Assembly (NCBI RefSeq): GCF_011601275.1 | Contig: NZ_JAAOLY010000004.1 | Coordinates: forward strand, 186,001 to 250,000 | Origin: Janthinobacterium lividum | Lineage (GTDB): Bacteria > Pseudomonadota > Gammaproteobacteria > Burkholderiales > Burkholderiaceae_D | Length of the DNA stretch: 64,000 nt | Direction: 5' to 3' | Shown here: positions 34,302-42,408 of the stretch, in pieces | Layout of the letters: every line of letters starts with the position of its first letter | Position numbering within the stretch: the stretch's first letter is position 1 | Notes under the pieces: model-generated | Told to the model about the DNA's origin: nothing | Seen by the model: only the letters and a program-made list of their open reading frames with translations | The model's database searches: none | Made by a program: the position numbers and the translations under genes

Positions 34302-36338
34302 TCAGCGCACCTTGCGTACGGCTTTTCCCGGCTTGGGGGCCACCGGCTTGACGCGCGCCTGGGCCAGCAGTGCCGCGCATTCGCTATCCTCGACGGGGCC
34401 GGTATTGACCAGAGGCAGCAGCGCCGCCACGGGCGCCACCACGGCCAGCGCCAGGGCGCCGCCGGCGCGCAGGGCCAGCACGCCCTTGTCCACGCTCACG
34501 TCGGGCTTGCTGAAAGTGCCATGCACATACAGGGGCGAGCGCAGCGAAAAGACGCGCAAGCCCTTGCTGTCCGGCCGCAAGGTCAGGTCCAGCCGTTCAT
34601 CGGCCAGGTTCACCGTGCCATCGATATTCAGGACGGCGTCATCCGTGTCGACGATGAACTGGCGTGTGCGCATCAGCCCCTTGGTGACGGCGAAATCGGC
34701 GGCCATGCAGTTCAGCTTGACCTGCTTGTCGCCAGACAGTTTGGCCAGCACGACACTGCCGATATTCAAGCCCATTTCTTCCAGCAACAGCTTGCTGATG
34801 CTGCCCCGGTTGATCAGCGCGCGCACTTCGCCATTCGAGCTGCCCAGCAGGGTGGCGACGGAATTGCCCGTGGCCGACAGCGAAGCGTCGCCATTGATTT
34901 CGCCCACGCTGGCCTGCAAGGCGGGCAGGCGGGGAAACAGCTGCTGGATGTGCAGATGGCGGGCGCTGGCCTTGAGTTCGGCGGCGATGCCGTTGGCGAT
35001 GACCTTGCCACTACCGTCGAGCTTGATTTGCGACGTCAGGGTGCCGCCCGCCACGTTGAAGTTGAGCGGCGTCAATGACAGCACGCCGTCCGTCAGCACC
35101 ACATGCGTGTCGAGCTTGCTGATCGGCAGCTCGGCGTCGCGCGTGATCTTGTCGGCCGTGTAGCGCACGTCGGCGTCCAGGCTGGTCCAGCGTTCCGTCT
35201 TGAACGTTTCCACCGGCAGCACGCGGCCGGCCGGCTGCGTCGACGCCACGCCCCGTTCCTTCTTGCTGGCGCTGGAATCGGCGCCCACCAGCGGACCCAG
35301 ATCGGAAAACTGCAGCAGGCGCGAGTGGACTTCGCCCGTCAGGCGCTTGCGCGGCGTGCTGGCGGAAAAAGCCAGCTTGCCACTGATGTCGCTCGAACCT
35401 ACCTTGCCGCTGAACTTGTCGTACACCCACTCGCCGCCGCGCGGCGCCAGGGTGCCCGTCAAATGGCCTTCCGTGCTGAAGTGCGGCGTTTCCGGCAGCA
35501 GCACCCCTGTCAATGGATACAGGCGCGCCATGCTGGGCCCGGATAGCTTCAGGCGCACGTCGAGCGCCGCCAGGTTGGCCGGGCGCGTCAATGTGCCTTC
35601 GATGGCCATGTTGTTGCCGCCCGCGCGCATGTCGGCCTGGATGGGGAAGGGCGTGCCTTGTTGCTGCAGCGACAGCACGCCGCCCGCCTTGCCCCCGCCC
35701 TTGACGGTTTCGCCATGGTATTTGCCCGACAGCGTCCAGGCGATGCCGTAGCGCGCATCGCCCGCGATGGTGTCGACATCGGCGCGCATGGCCGTTTTGG
35801 TGACGCCATCGTCCAGGGTCACGGTGCCCTTGCTGAAGACCACGCTCTGCAATTCCAGCTGCCACGGCGACGGTTGGTCCTGCTTGTCGAAGGTCCAGTT
35901 GTTCTTGCCATCCTTGTTGCGCAGCAAGCGCACTTGCGGCGTGTCGAAACGCAATTGCGGGATGATGATTTTCTTGTCCAGCAGGGCCAGCGGATTGAGC
36001 GAGAACGCCAGCTGGCTGACGCTGGCCAGCTGTGCTTCGTCATCCGTTCCTGCCATGGCGCTCGGGTTGCCCAGGCGCACGTCCTTGGCCTGCAAATGCG
36101 GCCACGGCAAATAGTCGCGCCAGCCTTGTTGCCCCCCAGCCGTTGGCTGCTGCCACGTCAGCGCCAGGTCGCCCTCGATGGCAAACGGCCGACCCAGCGC
36201 TTCGCTGGCGCGCGCATTGAGCCAGGGCTTGGCGCGGTTCCAGTCCATGTTCATGAGGATGATGGAAGCGGTGACGGGTACGGCGATCAACACGGCGGTG
36301 CTGGCGAGGGCGATTTTCTGGCGACGGGAGAGCGGCAT
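34302..36338 (-). CDS. AsmA family protein
   Basis: This 678-residue protein has an N-terminal membrane anchor (KIALASTAVLIAVPVTASIIL) and the AsmA domain: MDWNRAKPWLNARASEALGRPFAIEGDLAL at the start and DGTVNLADERLDLTLRPDSKGLRVFSLRSPLYVHGTFSKPDVSVDKG near the end. AsmA-like proteins bridge the periplasm and are linked to phospholipid transport to the outer membrane. I chose ATG 36338; a TTG 21 bp upstream has no ribosome site. The C-terminal basic tail is short. Confidence 0.85.
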   Translation of the reverse strand: MPLSRRQKIALASTAVLIAVPVTASIILMNMDWNRAKPWLNARASEALGRPFAIEGDLALTWQQPTAGGQQGWRDYLPWPHLQAKDVRLGNPSAMAGTDDEAQLASVSQLAFSLNPLALLDKKIIIPQLRFDTPQVRLLRNKDGKNNWTFDKQDQPSPWQLELQSVVFSKGTVTLDDGVTKTAMRADVDTIAGDARYGIAWTLSGKYHGETVKGGGKAGGVLSLQQQGTPFPIQADMRAGGNNMAIEGTLTRPANLAALDVRLKLSGPSMARLYPLTGVLLPETPHFSTEGHLTGTLAPRGGEWVYDKFSGKVGSSDISGKLAFSASTPRKRLTGEVHSRLLQFSDLGPLVGADSSASKKERGVASTQPAGRVLPVETFKTERWTSLDADVRYTADKITRDAELPISKLDTHVVLTDGVLSLTPLNFNVAGGTLTSQIKLDGSGKVIANGIAAELKASARHLHIQQLFPRLPALQASVGEINGDASLSATGNSVATLLGSSNGEVRALINRGSISKLLLEEMGLNIGSVVLAKLSGDKQVKLNCMAADFAVTKGLMRTRQFIVDTDDAVLNIDGTVNLADERLDLTLRPDSKGLRVFSLRSPLYVHGTFSKPDVSVDKGVLALRAGGALALAVVAPVAALLPLVNTGPVEDSECAALLAQARVKPVAPKPGKAVRKVR

Positions 36339-36422
36339 AAGCAGGTTCTTTCTGGACAAGTAGTCATGATGCTACAGGAATCATCCTGAGGCCGGGGCCG
36401 TTTCAAGTTTTGCTGGCCGACA

Positions 36423-36438
36423 TGTGCGCTAGCGCACG
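36423..36438. promoter_or_regulatory. Cluster operator J (upstream tandem site)
   Basis: TGTGCGCTAGCGCACG is a perfect 14-bp palindrome (36424-36437) with the same core. It lies exactly 50 bp upstream of operator F, so at about -91.5 of the same promoter. Confidence 0.5.
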
Positions 36439-36472
36439 TTGCCCATGCAAGTATTGTCGATTTCCTACTCTA

Positions 36473-36488
36473 TGTGCGGCACCGAACG
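36473..36488. promoter_or_regulatory. Cluster operator F, promoter of the DUF4398-OmpA unit
   Basis: TGTGCGGCACCGAACG with full core. Its centre is 29.5 nt upstream of TATAAC (36510-36515), the best -10 in the cluster (5 of 6). Confidence 0.65.
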
Positions 36489-36595
36489 GATATGCGGGGA
36501 GCCGGAGCCTATAACGTCTACATCAAACGCCGTTCCTGATTCCAGAGGCACCGACGTATGAACCCTAACGCTTAACATTCTCCAGGAGAAGAAAA

Positions 36596-37000
36596 ATGAC
36601 AAACCGAGATTTCAAAATGTCCCCATTGGCAGCCTTGGCCGCTTGCGCCACCGCCGTTGTCCTGATGACGGGCTGTTCCAGCCTGAAAACGCCAGCCACG
36701 GCTGACGTTGCCGTGTCGCGCGCCGCCGTCGATAACGCCGCCAGTGCCGGCGCCGCCGACCTGGCCCCCGATGAAATGCGTTCGGCCCGCGAAAAAATGC
36801 GCATGGCCAACCAAGCCCTGAAAGACCGCGATTACAAGACGGCGCGCGACCTGGCCGATCAGGCGCAAGCCGATGCCAAGCTGGCGCAAAGCAAGGCCAA
36901 TTCGGCCAAGGCCACCAGCGCCGCCGATGAAATCAACGAGAACATCCGCGTCATGCGCGAAGAGCTCGACCGCGCCAATCAGCAAGCCCCAAAACAATAA
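36596..37000 (+). CDS. DUF4398 lipoprotein
   Basis: A 134-residue lipoprotein (lipobox VLMTGC) with a helical, Ala/Lys/Glu-rich body and the DUF4398 pattern (SAGAADLAPDEMRSAREKMRMANQAL, ARDLADQAQADAKLAQ). It probably forms a coiled-coil in the periplasm. AGGAGAAG precedes the ATG. It is followed after 25 bp by an OmpA protein with a similar helical segment, the usual gene pair. Operators J and F lie upstream. Confidence 0.85.
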   Translation: MTNRDFKMSPLAALAACATAVVLMTGCSSLKTPATADVAVSRAAVDNAASAGAADLAPDEMRSAREKMRMANQALKDRDYKTARDLADQAQADAKLAQSKANSAKATSAADEINENIRVMREELDRANQQAPKQ

Positions 37001-37025
37001 GCAACAATAAGAACAGGATTCCATC

Positions 37026-37925
37026 ATGAAAAAAGCTACCTACACCACCATTCCCGGCCTGCTGGCCATGGCCGCTTTGGTTGCCGCCTGCAGCTCCGCA
37101 CCGACCACCACCAGCCTGCTCGACCAGACCCGCGGCGACTACATGGCGGCGCAATCGAACCCGATGGTGTCGACCTATGCGCCACGCGAATTCCGCGAAG
37201 CGAGCGCTGCGCTGGAAGCGGCAAACGCGGCCGCCACGCGCCAGGAAGATAGCGAAAAAGTCGACAAGCTGGCTTACCTGGCCAAGCAAAAGATAGCCAC
37301 GGCGCAAGAAGTCGCCAAGCAGAAGGCCGCGGAAGCCGATATCGCCAACGCCGGCAAGCAGCGCGATCAATTGCGTCTCGATGCGCGCACGCAGCAGGCT
37401 GACCAGGCCACGGCCCGCGCCCAGTCGGCGCAAGCGGATGCGGAAGCGGCCAAGGCCCAGGCGCAAGCTGCAGAAGCGTCGGCCCGCGATGCGCAAGCCC
37501 GCGCTGCCGGACTCGAGGCGCAGCTGGCCGACCTGGCCGCCAAGAAAACCGAGCGCGGCATGGTCATTACCTTGGGCGACGTGCTGTTTGGCACGGACAA
37601 GGCGAACCTGACGGCCGATGGCGCGAATACGGCGCGCAAGCTGGCCGACGTACTGAAAAACAACCCGCAGCGCACCGTGCTGATCGAAGGCTTTACGGAT
37701 AGCACGGGCGGTTCCGCGCATAACCTGGAATTGTCGCAACGCCGCGCCGAATCCGTGCGCAATGCGCTGCTCGAGCAAGGCATCAGCCGTGACCGCATCG
37801 CCACGAAAGGCTATGGCGCCGCCTATCCCGCCGCCGGCAACGATACGGCGGCAAACCGGCAGCTGAATCGCCGGGTGGAAATCGTGCTGTCGGAAGATAA
37901 CACCGCGATTCCCGCCCGCCGTTAA
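37026..37925 (+). CDS. OmpA family lipoprotein with DUF4398-like helical region
   Basis: The 299-residue protein has a lipobox (LVAAC, Cys22), a long alanine-rich coiled-coil region (residues about 50-180, with MVSTYAPREFREASAALEAAN), and a C-terminal OmpA domain (LGDVLFGTDKANLTADGANTARKLADVL, LIEGFTDSTGG, NRQLNRRVEIVLS). It should link outer membrane and peptidoglycan at a distance. It is cotranscribed with the DUF4398 gene and probably with the ferritin-like gene 84 bp on, since only weak hairpins lie between. Confidence 0.9.
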   Translation: MKKATYTTIPGLLAMAALVAACSSAPTTTSLLDQTRGDYMAAQSNPMVSTYAPREFREASAALEAANAAATRQEDSEKVDKLAYLAKQKIATAQEVAKQKAAEADIANAGKQRDQLRLDARTQQADQATARAQSAQADAEAAKAQAQAAEASARDAQARAAGLEAQLADLAAKKTERGMVITLGDVLFGTDKANLTADGANTARKLADVLKNNPQRTVLIEGFTDSTGGSAHNLELSQRRAESVRNALLEQGISRDRIATKGYGAAYPAAGNDTAANRQLNRRVEIVLSEDNTAIPARR

Positions 37926-38009
37926 ACGCCTTGGGGCGTTGTAAGCCAAAGGCAGCACCGGCCGAACCTTGGCCGGTGGATACCCATGCAAGACTTGAAA
38001 GGAAACATC

Positions 38010-38546
38010 ATGACACCAACATCTGTTGAGATTCCAGCTGGCATCGATACGGCGGCCATCCGTGCTGCCGCGAAAAATCTGGACGACGGCGCCGTGACGG
38101 CCGGTTACCAGGCTGACCGCGAGGAGTTAATTACCTTGTTGAATGGCGCGCTGGCCACCGAGCTGGTGTGTATCGCGCGCTATAAACGCCATTACTACAC
38201 CGTGAGCGGACGCGACAATGGCAGCATCAAGGCCGAGTTCCTCGAGCATGCGCAGCAGGAGCAGGAGCACGCCGACTGGCTGGCCGAACGCATCGTGCAA
38301 TTGAATGGCAAGCCAGATTTTAATCCTGCAACATTGCTTGCGCGTAGCCATGCCGAGTATGATGACTCCGAAGACGTGCAGAGCATGGTGCGTGCCAATC
38401 TGATCGCGGAACGGGTAGCGATCGAGTCGTATCGCCAGATGATCGTGAAAATCGGCGACAAAGACCCGACCACACGCCATTTGTTGATCAAAATCATGGC
38501 TGTTGAAGAAGAGCACGCCGATGATATGCGCGATCTAATGGAATAG
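38010..38546 (+). CDS. Ferritin-like/bacterioferritin-type protein
   Basis: This 179-residue protein has a four-helix ferritin-like domain. The metal-binding residues appear as LNGALATELVCIARYKRHYY, EFLEHAQQEQEHADWLAERI, ANLIAERVAIESYRQM and IKIMAVEEEHADDM, with the paired ExxH motifs of a di-iron site. It probably stores or oxidises iron, or protects from peroxide as bacterioferritin or Dps do. AAAGGAAAC precedes the ATG at 38010. It follows the OmpA lipoprotein in the stress cluster. Confidence 0.85.
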   Translation: MTPTSVEIPAGIDTAAIRAAAKNLDDGAVTAGYQADREELITLLNGALATELVCIARYKRHYYTVSGRDNGSIKAEFLEHAQQEQEHADWLAERIVQLNGKPDFNPATLLARSHAEYDDSEDVQSMVRANLIAERVAIESYRQMIVKIGDKDPTTRHLLIKIMAVEEEHADDMRDLME

Positions 38547-38604
38547 TGTTTTTGAGTAAAGTAGGTATAGTAACTACATTCATCCACAGCTAAGGAGCTA
38601 AACC

Positions 38605-38907
38605 ATGTTGGAAAACAATATCACCACCGTTAATAACGATGTCAAAACCCTCGTCAAGGATGCGCAAGCCCTGTTCAGCGCCGCTGCCGCCCTGACCGGC
38701 GAAAAAGCCGATGAAGTGCGCATCAAGGGCATGAAAACCCTGGATGCCGCCCTGGCCAAGGCGCATGAAGCGCAGGCATCGGCCATCGTTGCCACCAAGC
38801 AGATGGCTGCCCAGGCAGACGGCTATGTCAAGGAAAACCCATGGCGTACGGTGGCCGTCGCCGCTGGCGTCGGCGTGCTGGTTGGCTTCATCCTGGGCCG
38901 CAAGTAA
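38605..38907 (+). CDS. DUF883 family protein (ElaB/YqjD type)
   Basis: A 100-residue protein with a helical soluble part and a single C-terminal anchor (KENPWRTVAVAAGVGVLVGFILGRK), the signature of the ElaB/YqjD/YgaM family. E. coli members sit in the inner membrane and bind ribosomes in stationary phase. It heads a three-gene unit with the holin-like and YqjK-like genes, the yqjD-yqjE-yqjK order. AAGGAG precedes the ATG. Confidence 0.88.
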   Translation: MLENNITTVNNDVKTLVKDAQALFSAAAALTGEKADEVRIKGMKTLDAALAKAHEAQASAIVATKQMAAQADGYVKENPWRTVAVAAGVGVLVGFILGRK

Positions 38908-38925
38908 TCCACTGTCAGGAGCGAT

Positions 38926-39312
38926 ATGGACAAGTCTGCTTCGTCTCACCAGGGGCCGGGATTGATCGGCTCGGTCGCCGGCCTGGCCAAAAACGCCGTC
39001 GGACTGATGTTGTCGCGGCTGGAACTGGCCACCATCGAACTGTCGGAAGTGCGCAATCACATGCTGCAGCTGGTTGTCATTTTCGCGCTGGCGACGGTGG
39101 CGGGCTTGTTTGCCATCGCTTACGGCAGCGTGCTGATCGTTTTCCTGGCCTGGGATAGCCTGGGCTGGAAGATCCTGGCGATCATGACGGTCGTGTTCGT
39201 ACTGCTGGCCATCGCGCTGGTCATGTATGCGCGCGCCATGCTGCGTCAAGGAAAGCTGTCCATGCCCGCCACCATGGCGGAATTGAAGGCCGACCGCGAC
39301 ATGCTGATGTAA
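38926..39312 (+). CDS. Phage holin superfamily protein (YqjE-like)
   Basis: The 128-residue product has two membrane helices (LQLVVIFALATVAGLFAIAYGSVLIVFLAW and ILAIMTVVFVLLAIALVMYA) preceded by GLIGSVAGLAKNAVGLMLSRLELATIELSE, typical of YqjE/Holin_X proteins. No lysis function is expected; it is a standard partner of DUF883 proteins. It starts 18 bp after the DUF883 gene. Confidence 0.85.
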   Translation: MDKSASSHQGPGLIGSVAGLAKNAVGLMLSRLELATIELSEVRNHMLQLVVIFALATVAGLFAIAYGSVLIVFLAWDSLGWKILAIMTVVFVLLAIALVMYARAMLRQGKLSMPATMAELKADRDMLM

Positions 39313-39332
39313 GTGCCTTACGAGGAGAATTC

Positions 39333-39671
39333 ATGTCGGAAAACGACAAACTGGCGGCGCAAGCCGCCCGCAAGCGCCTGCTGATCGCCCAGGGCGAAAT
39401 GTACCGCGTGGGCATCGTGCATGCGCGCGCCAACGTGGGCTATGCATTGCGTCCCGAGTCCATGCTGCAGGGCGTGGTCGAGACGGCGGTCGGCTTTGCC
39501 GGCCACCGCGTCGAGTCCCTGCTGGCGCCGGGCGGCATGCGTTTGCAAGGCGCCATGCCGTATGTGCTGACGGCGCTATCGTTTATCGGACGCAAGAAGC
39601 TCGTCAAGCCGGCGCTGGTCCTCGTGGCCGTGGCCGCCGTAGCCGCCAGCTGGCTGCGCCGCAAGCGCTGA
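39333..39671 (+). CDS. YqjK-like protein, third gene of the DUF883 unit
   Basis: A 112-residue protein with a basic N-terminal half (AARKRLLIAQGEMYRVGIVHARANV) and a C-terminal helix (VKPALVLVAVAAVAASWLRRKR). It sits where yqjK is found after yqjD and yqjE; sequence likeness to YqjK is modest. GAGGAG precedes the ATG. A strong terminator ends the unit. Confidence 0.65.
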   Translation: MSENDKLAAQAARKRLLIAQGEMYRVGIVHARANVGYALRPESMLQGVVETAVGFAGHRVESLLAPGGMRLQGAMPYVLTALSFIGRKKLVKPALVLVAVAAVAASWLRRKR

Positions 39672-39692
39672 ACGCCAGCGGTGTTGCACAGG

Positions 39693-39720
39693 AACGCCGT
39701 CATCGACGGCGTTTTTTTTT
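39693..39720 (+). terminator. Terminator after the DUF883 unit
   Basis: Stem AACGCCGTC-ATC-GACGGCGTT (39693-39713) followed by nine T. Confidence 0.9.
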
Positions 39721-39808
39721 GCCCGCACCCAAGGTCCGGCGCGTACTGACGCAATCCCTTACAATGATTCACGCCGTATTTCGCGCGGCGGACAGAGGGG
39801 CCATCTTG

Positions 39809-40963
39809 ATGACGAATTCAAAGACACCGATCAATCAGTTAAATCCCTCGCGCCTGCGCATCGTGCTGGTGCTGCAGGGCGGCGGCGCACTGGGAGCCTA
39901 CCAGGCTGGCGTCTACCATGCGCTGCACGAACATGGCCTGGCGCCCGACTGGGTGGTGGGTACCTCGATCGGCGCCATCAATGCCGCCATTCTGGCTGGC
40001 AACAAGCACGAAGACCGGCTCGTGCGTTTGAAAGAGTTCTGGCAGCGCGTGGCGCACCGCGACAGCATCGACATGAACCTGGTATCGGACCAGCAGCGCC
40101 GCTCGAACATCTGGCTGGCCACGCTCGATACGGTGCTGCGCGGCGTGCCCGGCTTCTTCAAGCCGCGCACTTTCAGCCTGTTTCCCGCTGGAATCGCCGT
40201 CAAGCCGGAAGAGGCGAGTTTTTATGACACCAGCGAACTGGCCAGCACGCTCGATGAACTGGTCGATTTCGATTACCTCAACGAGCCCGGCGGCATGCGC
40301 CTGACGGTCAACGCCTTGCGCGTCAAATGCGGCAGCCTCACCAGTTTCGACAGCCAGCAGCAGCCCCTGACGGCCGATCACATCCGCGCCAGCGGCGCCT
40401 TGCCGCCCGGCTTTGCCGGCGTGCGCGTCGATGGCGATTTATATTGGGATGGCGGCCTGTACTCGAACACGCCGCTGGAAACCGTGCTCGACGACACGCC
40501 CCACGTCGACACTCTGGTCTTCATGGTGGACCTGTGGAGTTCGGAAGGGCCGGAACCGACCACCCTGGACGAAGTGCAGACGCGGCAAAAGGACGTCACC
40601 TTCGCGTCGCGCTCGAAGCGGCATATTGCCGATTATGTCAATACGCACACCTTGCAGCGCAAATTGCGCGAACTGTACGCCGGCCTGCCCGACACAAAGC
40701 ACAACCGCCAGCAGACGCAAGAGCTGGTGGCGCTCGGCTGCGACAGCACCATGCACATCGTGCGCCTGCCGTATGCGGGGCGCGACTGGCACATGGCGGC
40801 CAAGGATATCAATTTCTCCAAGGGCTCGATCGAATGGCGCTGGGAGCAGGGCTACCAGGATGGCTTGCGCGCGATCAAGGCGGCCGGTTGGCTGGCCTTT
40901 GTCACGGAAGACACGCCGCTCGTGGTGCACGAATTGCCGCCTTACGAGCGCGACGCCGCTTAG
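39809..40963 (+). CDS. Patatin-like phospholipase
   Basis: This 384-residue protein has the patatin fold: oxyanion loop QGGGALGAYQAGV near residue 23, nucleophile GTSIG with Ser53, and the catalytic Asp in DGGLYSN. It is followed by a DUF3734-like C-terminal region (FASRSKRHIADYV). It hydrolyses acyl chains from phospholipids or similar esters, probably at the inner membrane, as there is no signal peptide. I chose ATG 39809 behind GAGGGG; the conserved domain begins soon after. A 127-bp inverted-repeat element starts right after its stop. Confidence 0.9.
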   Translation: MTNSKTPINQLNPSRLRIVLVLQGGGALGAYQAGVYHALHEHGLAPDWVVGTSIGAINAAILAGNKHEDRLVRLKEFWQRVAHRDSIDMNLVSDQQRRSNIWLATLDTVLRGVPGFFKPRTFSLFPAGIAVKPEEASFYDTSELASTLDELVDFDYLNEPGGMRLTVNALRVKCGSLTSFDSQQQPLTADHIRASGALPPGFAGVRVDGDLYWDGGLYSNTPLETVLDDTPHVDTLVFMVDLWSSEGPEPTTLDEVQTRQKDVTFASRSKRHIADYVNTHTLQRKLRELYAGLPDTKHNRQQTQELVALGCDSTMHIVRLPYAGRDWHMAAKDINFSKGSIEWRWEQGYQDGLRAIKAAGWLAFVTEDTPLVVHELPPYERDAA

Positions 40964-40967
40964 TGAC

Positions 40968-41094
40968 GCCTGTCAAAACCTGCTGCGCGTCGGTATAGGC
41001 GGCCTGCGATGCTCACCGGCTCGGCGCCCCCGTACAAAGTACGGTTGCGTTTCTTGGCGACCTCTCCCTTCCGCTCGCGACGGTTTTGCCAGGC
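40968..41094. repeat. 127-bp element with 13-bp terminal inverted repeats
   Basis: GCCTGTCAAAACC (40968-40980) is repeated inverted as GGTTTTGCCAGGC (41082-41094), one mismatch. The middle has a CCGTAC-AAA-GTACGG hairpin (41030-41044). The flanks next to the ends also partly pair (GCGCGTCGG against CGCTCGCGAC). It starts 5 bp after the patatin stop. It contains no gene and looks like a MITE or other dispersed hairpin element. Confidence 0.6.
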
Positions 41095-41134
41095 GTTGCA
41101 AGAGTAAAGAGCAAGAGTACGGCGTATCGCTGCA

Positions 41135-41437
41135 TCACTGCGGATGGGCCGCTACACGCAGTTTTTCCGCATTCGCCATATCTTGCCGGTACGTGTCTTG
41201 CGCATCTTTCAGGCAGGTGGCGCGCGCGGCTGACGGTTCGAGGCGGCAAGCTTTCTTGGCCTCGGCCAGGGCGGCGGCGATTTCCTTGCGCAGGGTGCGC
41301 AACTGGGCTTGCGCCGTGCTGTCTTCCTGGTACCAGCGTTGCGGGTCGCCCGGTTGCGGCGTGGTTGTCTGCGCCAATGCCAGCGGCGCCAGGCTGCAGG
41401 CGAACAGGGTTGCCAAGAGTGTGTTGTGGATAGTCAT
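41135..41437 (-). CDS. Small exported protein with one CX10C motif
   Basis: A 100-residue protein with signal peptide (LLATLFACSLAPLALA) and a helical, charged mature part (STAQAQLRTLRKEIAAALAEAKKA). It ends with a cysteine pair spaced by ten residues, CRLEPSAARATC, followed by LKDAQ. The same CX10C-(L/I/V)-K-x-A unit occurs three times in the protein at 42409-42963. The pair probably forms a disulfide holding a helical hairpin. AAGGAGG precedes the ATG. Function unknown. Confidence 0.7.
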   Translation of the reverse strand: MTIHNTLLATLFACSLAPLALAQTTTPQPGDPQRWYQEDSTAQAQLRTLRKEIAAALAEAKKACRLEPSAARATCLKDAQDTYRQDMANAEKLRVAAHPQ

Positions 41438-41456
41438 GATATTTCCTCCTTGAAAT

Positions 41457-41483
41457 AAAAAAGGCGCCGTAGCGCCTTTTTTT
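41457..41483 (-). terminator. Terminator after the DUF3309 gene, just before the CX10C gene
   Basis: Stem GGCGC-CGTA-GCGCC (41463-41476) with A6 and T7 flanks. Read on the minus strand it overlaps the DUF3309 stop and precedes the next ribosome site by only a few bases, so the CX10C gene may be expressed by read-through. Confidence 0.75.
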
Positions 41484-41634
41484 ACAACCTGCCCGTCAGT
41501 AATAGCAGGATCAGTATCACTACAACCAGGCCGGCGATGCCGCTGGGGCCGTAACCCCAGTTGCGGCTATGCGGCCAGGTGGGCAGGACGCCGACCAGGG
41601 CCAGGATCAAGATGATCAGAATGATGGTGCCCAT
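41482..41634 (-). CDS. DUF3309 family small membrane protein
   Basis: A 50-residue protein with two hydrophobic helices (IILIILILALVGVLP, IAGLVVVILILLLLTG) around WPHSRNWGYGPSG, the near-invariant DUF3309 signature. AAGGAG precedes ATG 41634. Members are widespread in Proteobacteria and often stress-induced, but their role is unknown. It follows the glycine-zipper gene by 59 bp in the same direction. Confidence 0.88.
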   Translation of the reverse strand: MGTIILIILILALVGVLPTWPHSRNWGYGPSGIAGLVVVILILLLLTGRL

Positions 41635-41693
41635 GGTATCTCCTTGTTGGTACATGGTCCGGCGCAGGCTTGCTGGCAAGCCCGGCCAGGGGA

Positions 41694-42140
41694 TTAATAG
41701 CGGTAGACGCGGCCGTCAACGACGCGCACGCGGTTGCCCGGGCGCAAATCATTGGCGTTGTCCTGCACCACGGTACGGTATTCGCCGTTGTCGAGACGCA
41801 CGCTGATCTGGTAAGCCTGTGCCTGCTGTTTGCGGCCCTCGACCTGGTTGCCCACGACGCCGCCGGCAACGGCGCCCGCCACGGTGGCGGCCGTGCGTCC
41901 GCTGCCCGAACCGATGGTGTTGCCCAGCAGGGCGCCGGCGATGCCGCCGACCACGGCGCCGGCGCCGCTCGTTTGGCCGCTACCTTGCACGATCTGGATG
42001 GAGTCGACAGTGCCGTACATGGCGGACTCAGGCTGGTTGGCCGGGTAATATTGTTGTGACTGGGAAGGGCCGGTGGCGCAACCGCTGAGTACGGCGGTTG
42101 CGGCGAGCATCAGTGCAGCCAAAGTGGCGTTGGTTTTCAT
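41694..42140 (-). CDS. Glycine-zipper 2TM lipoprotein (SlyB/PcP-like)
   Basis: A 148-residue lipoprotein: lipobox VLSGC, a YGTVDSIQIV strand, a glycine zipper (GAVVGGIAGALLGNTIGSGSG, GAVAGGVVGNQVEG) and the SlyB-type tail (YQISVRLDNGEYRTVVQ, GNRVRVVDGRVYRY). SlyB forms oligomers that stabilise the outer membrane under stress. Its C-terminal half is close in sequence to that of the protein at 32188-32856. Operator G (42201-42216) with TAAGAT at 42174-42179 lies upstream. Confidence 0.85.
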   Translation of the reverse strand: MKTNATLAALMLAATAVLSGCATGPSQSQQYYPANQPESAMYGTVDSIQIVQGSGQTSGAGAVVGGIAGALLGNTIGSGSGRTAATVAGAVAGGVVGNQVEGRKQQAQAYQISVRLDNGEYRTVVQDNANDLRPGNRVRVVDGRVYRY

Positions 42141-42200
42141 TTTATTCTCCTGACGAGGTGAGGGTGTAGTGCCATCTTAGTCATGCCCCCGTTCCCGGTC

Positions 42201-42216
42201 TGTACGCTGCCGCACG
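42201..42216. promoter_or_regulatory. Cluster operator G
   Basis: TGTACGCTGCCGCACG with full core. Centre 29.5 nt upstream of TAAGAT on the minus strand (42179-42174). Confidence 0.55.
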
Positions 42217-42315
42217 TACTTATTTGCGGTCGAAAATGCTATTGTTGGCCGGGATGATCCATTCAAACGTTGTTATTTCTCCCTGTCCGCCTTCCGCTTT
42301 CAAAATAACCACTTG

Positions 42316-42331
42316 TGTACGGCAGCGTACA
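42316..42331. promoter_or_regulatory. Cluster operator H
   Basis: TGTACGGCAGCGTACA differs from the consensus at one position. Centre 29.5 nt upstream of TAAAAC (42353-42358) reading into the CX10C-repeat gene. Confidence 0.6.
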
Positions 42332-42408
42332 GAAGAGAGGCGGCGATCCACGTAAAACGGTAGTCATGCCAAGCAGACATGCTTGGTACCACCAGGGAGA
42401 AATACAAT

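Noticed and set aside
38926-39312. Prophage remnant, suggested by the holin-family protein
   Set aside because: The gene sits in the common DUF883-YqjE-YqjK order and no other phage gene is near.
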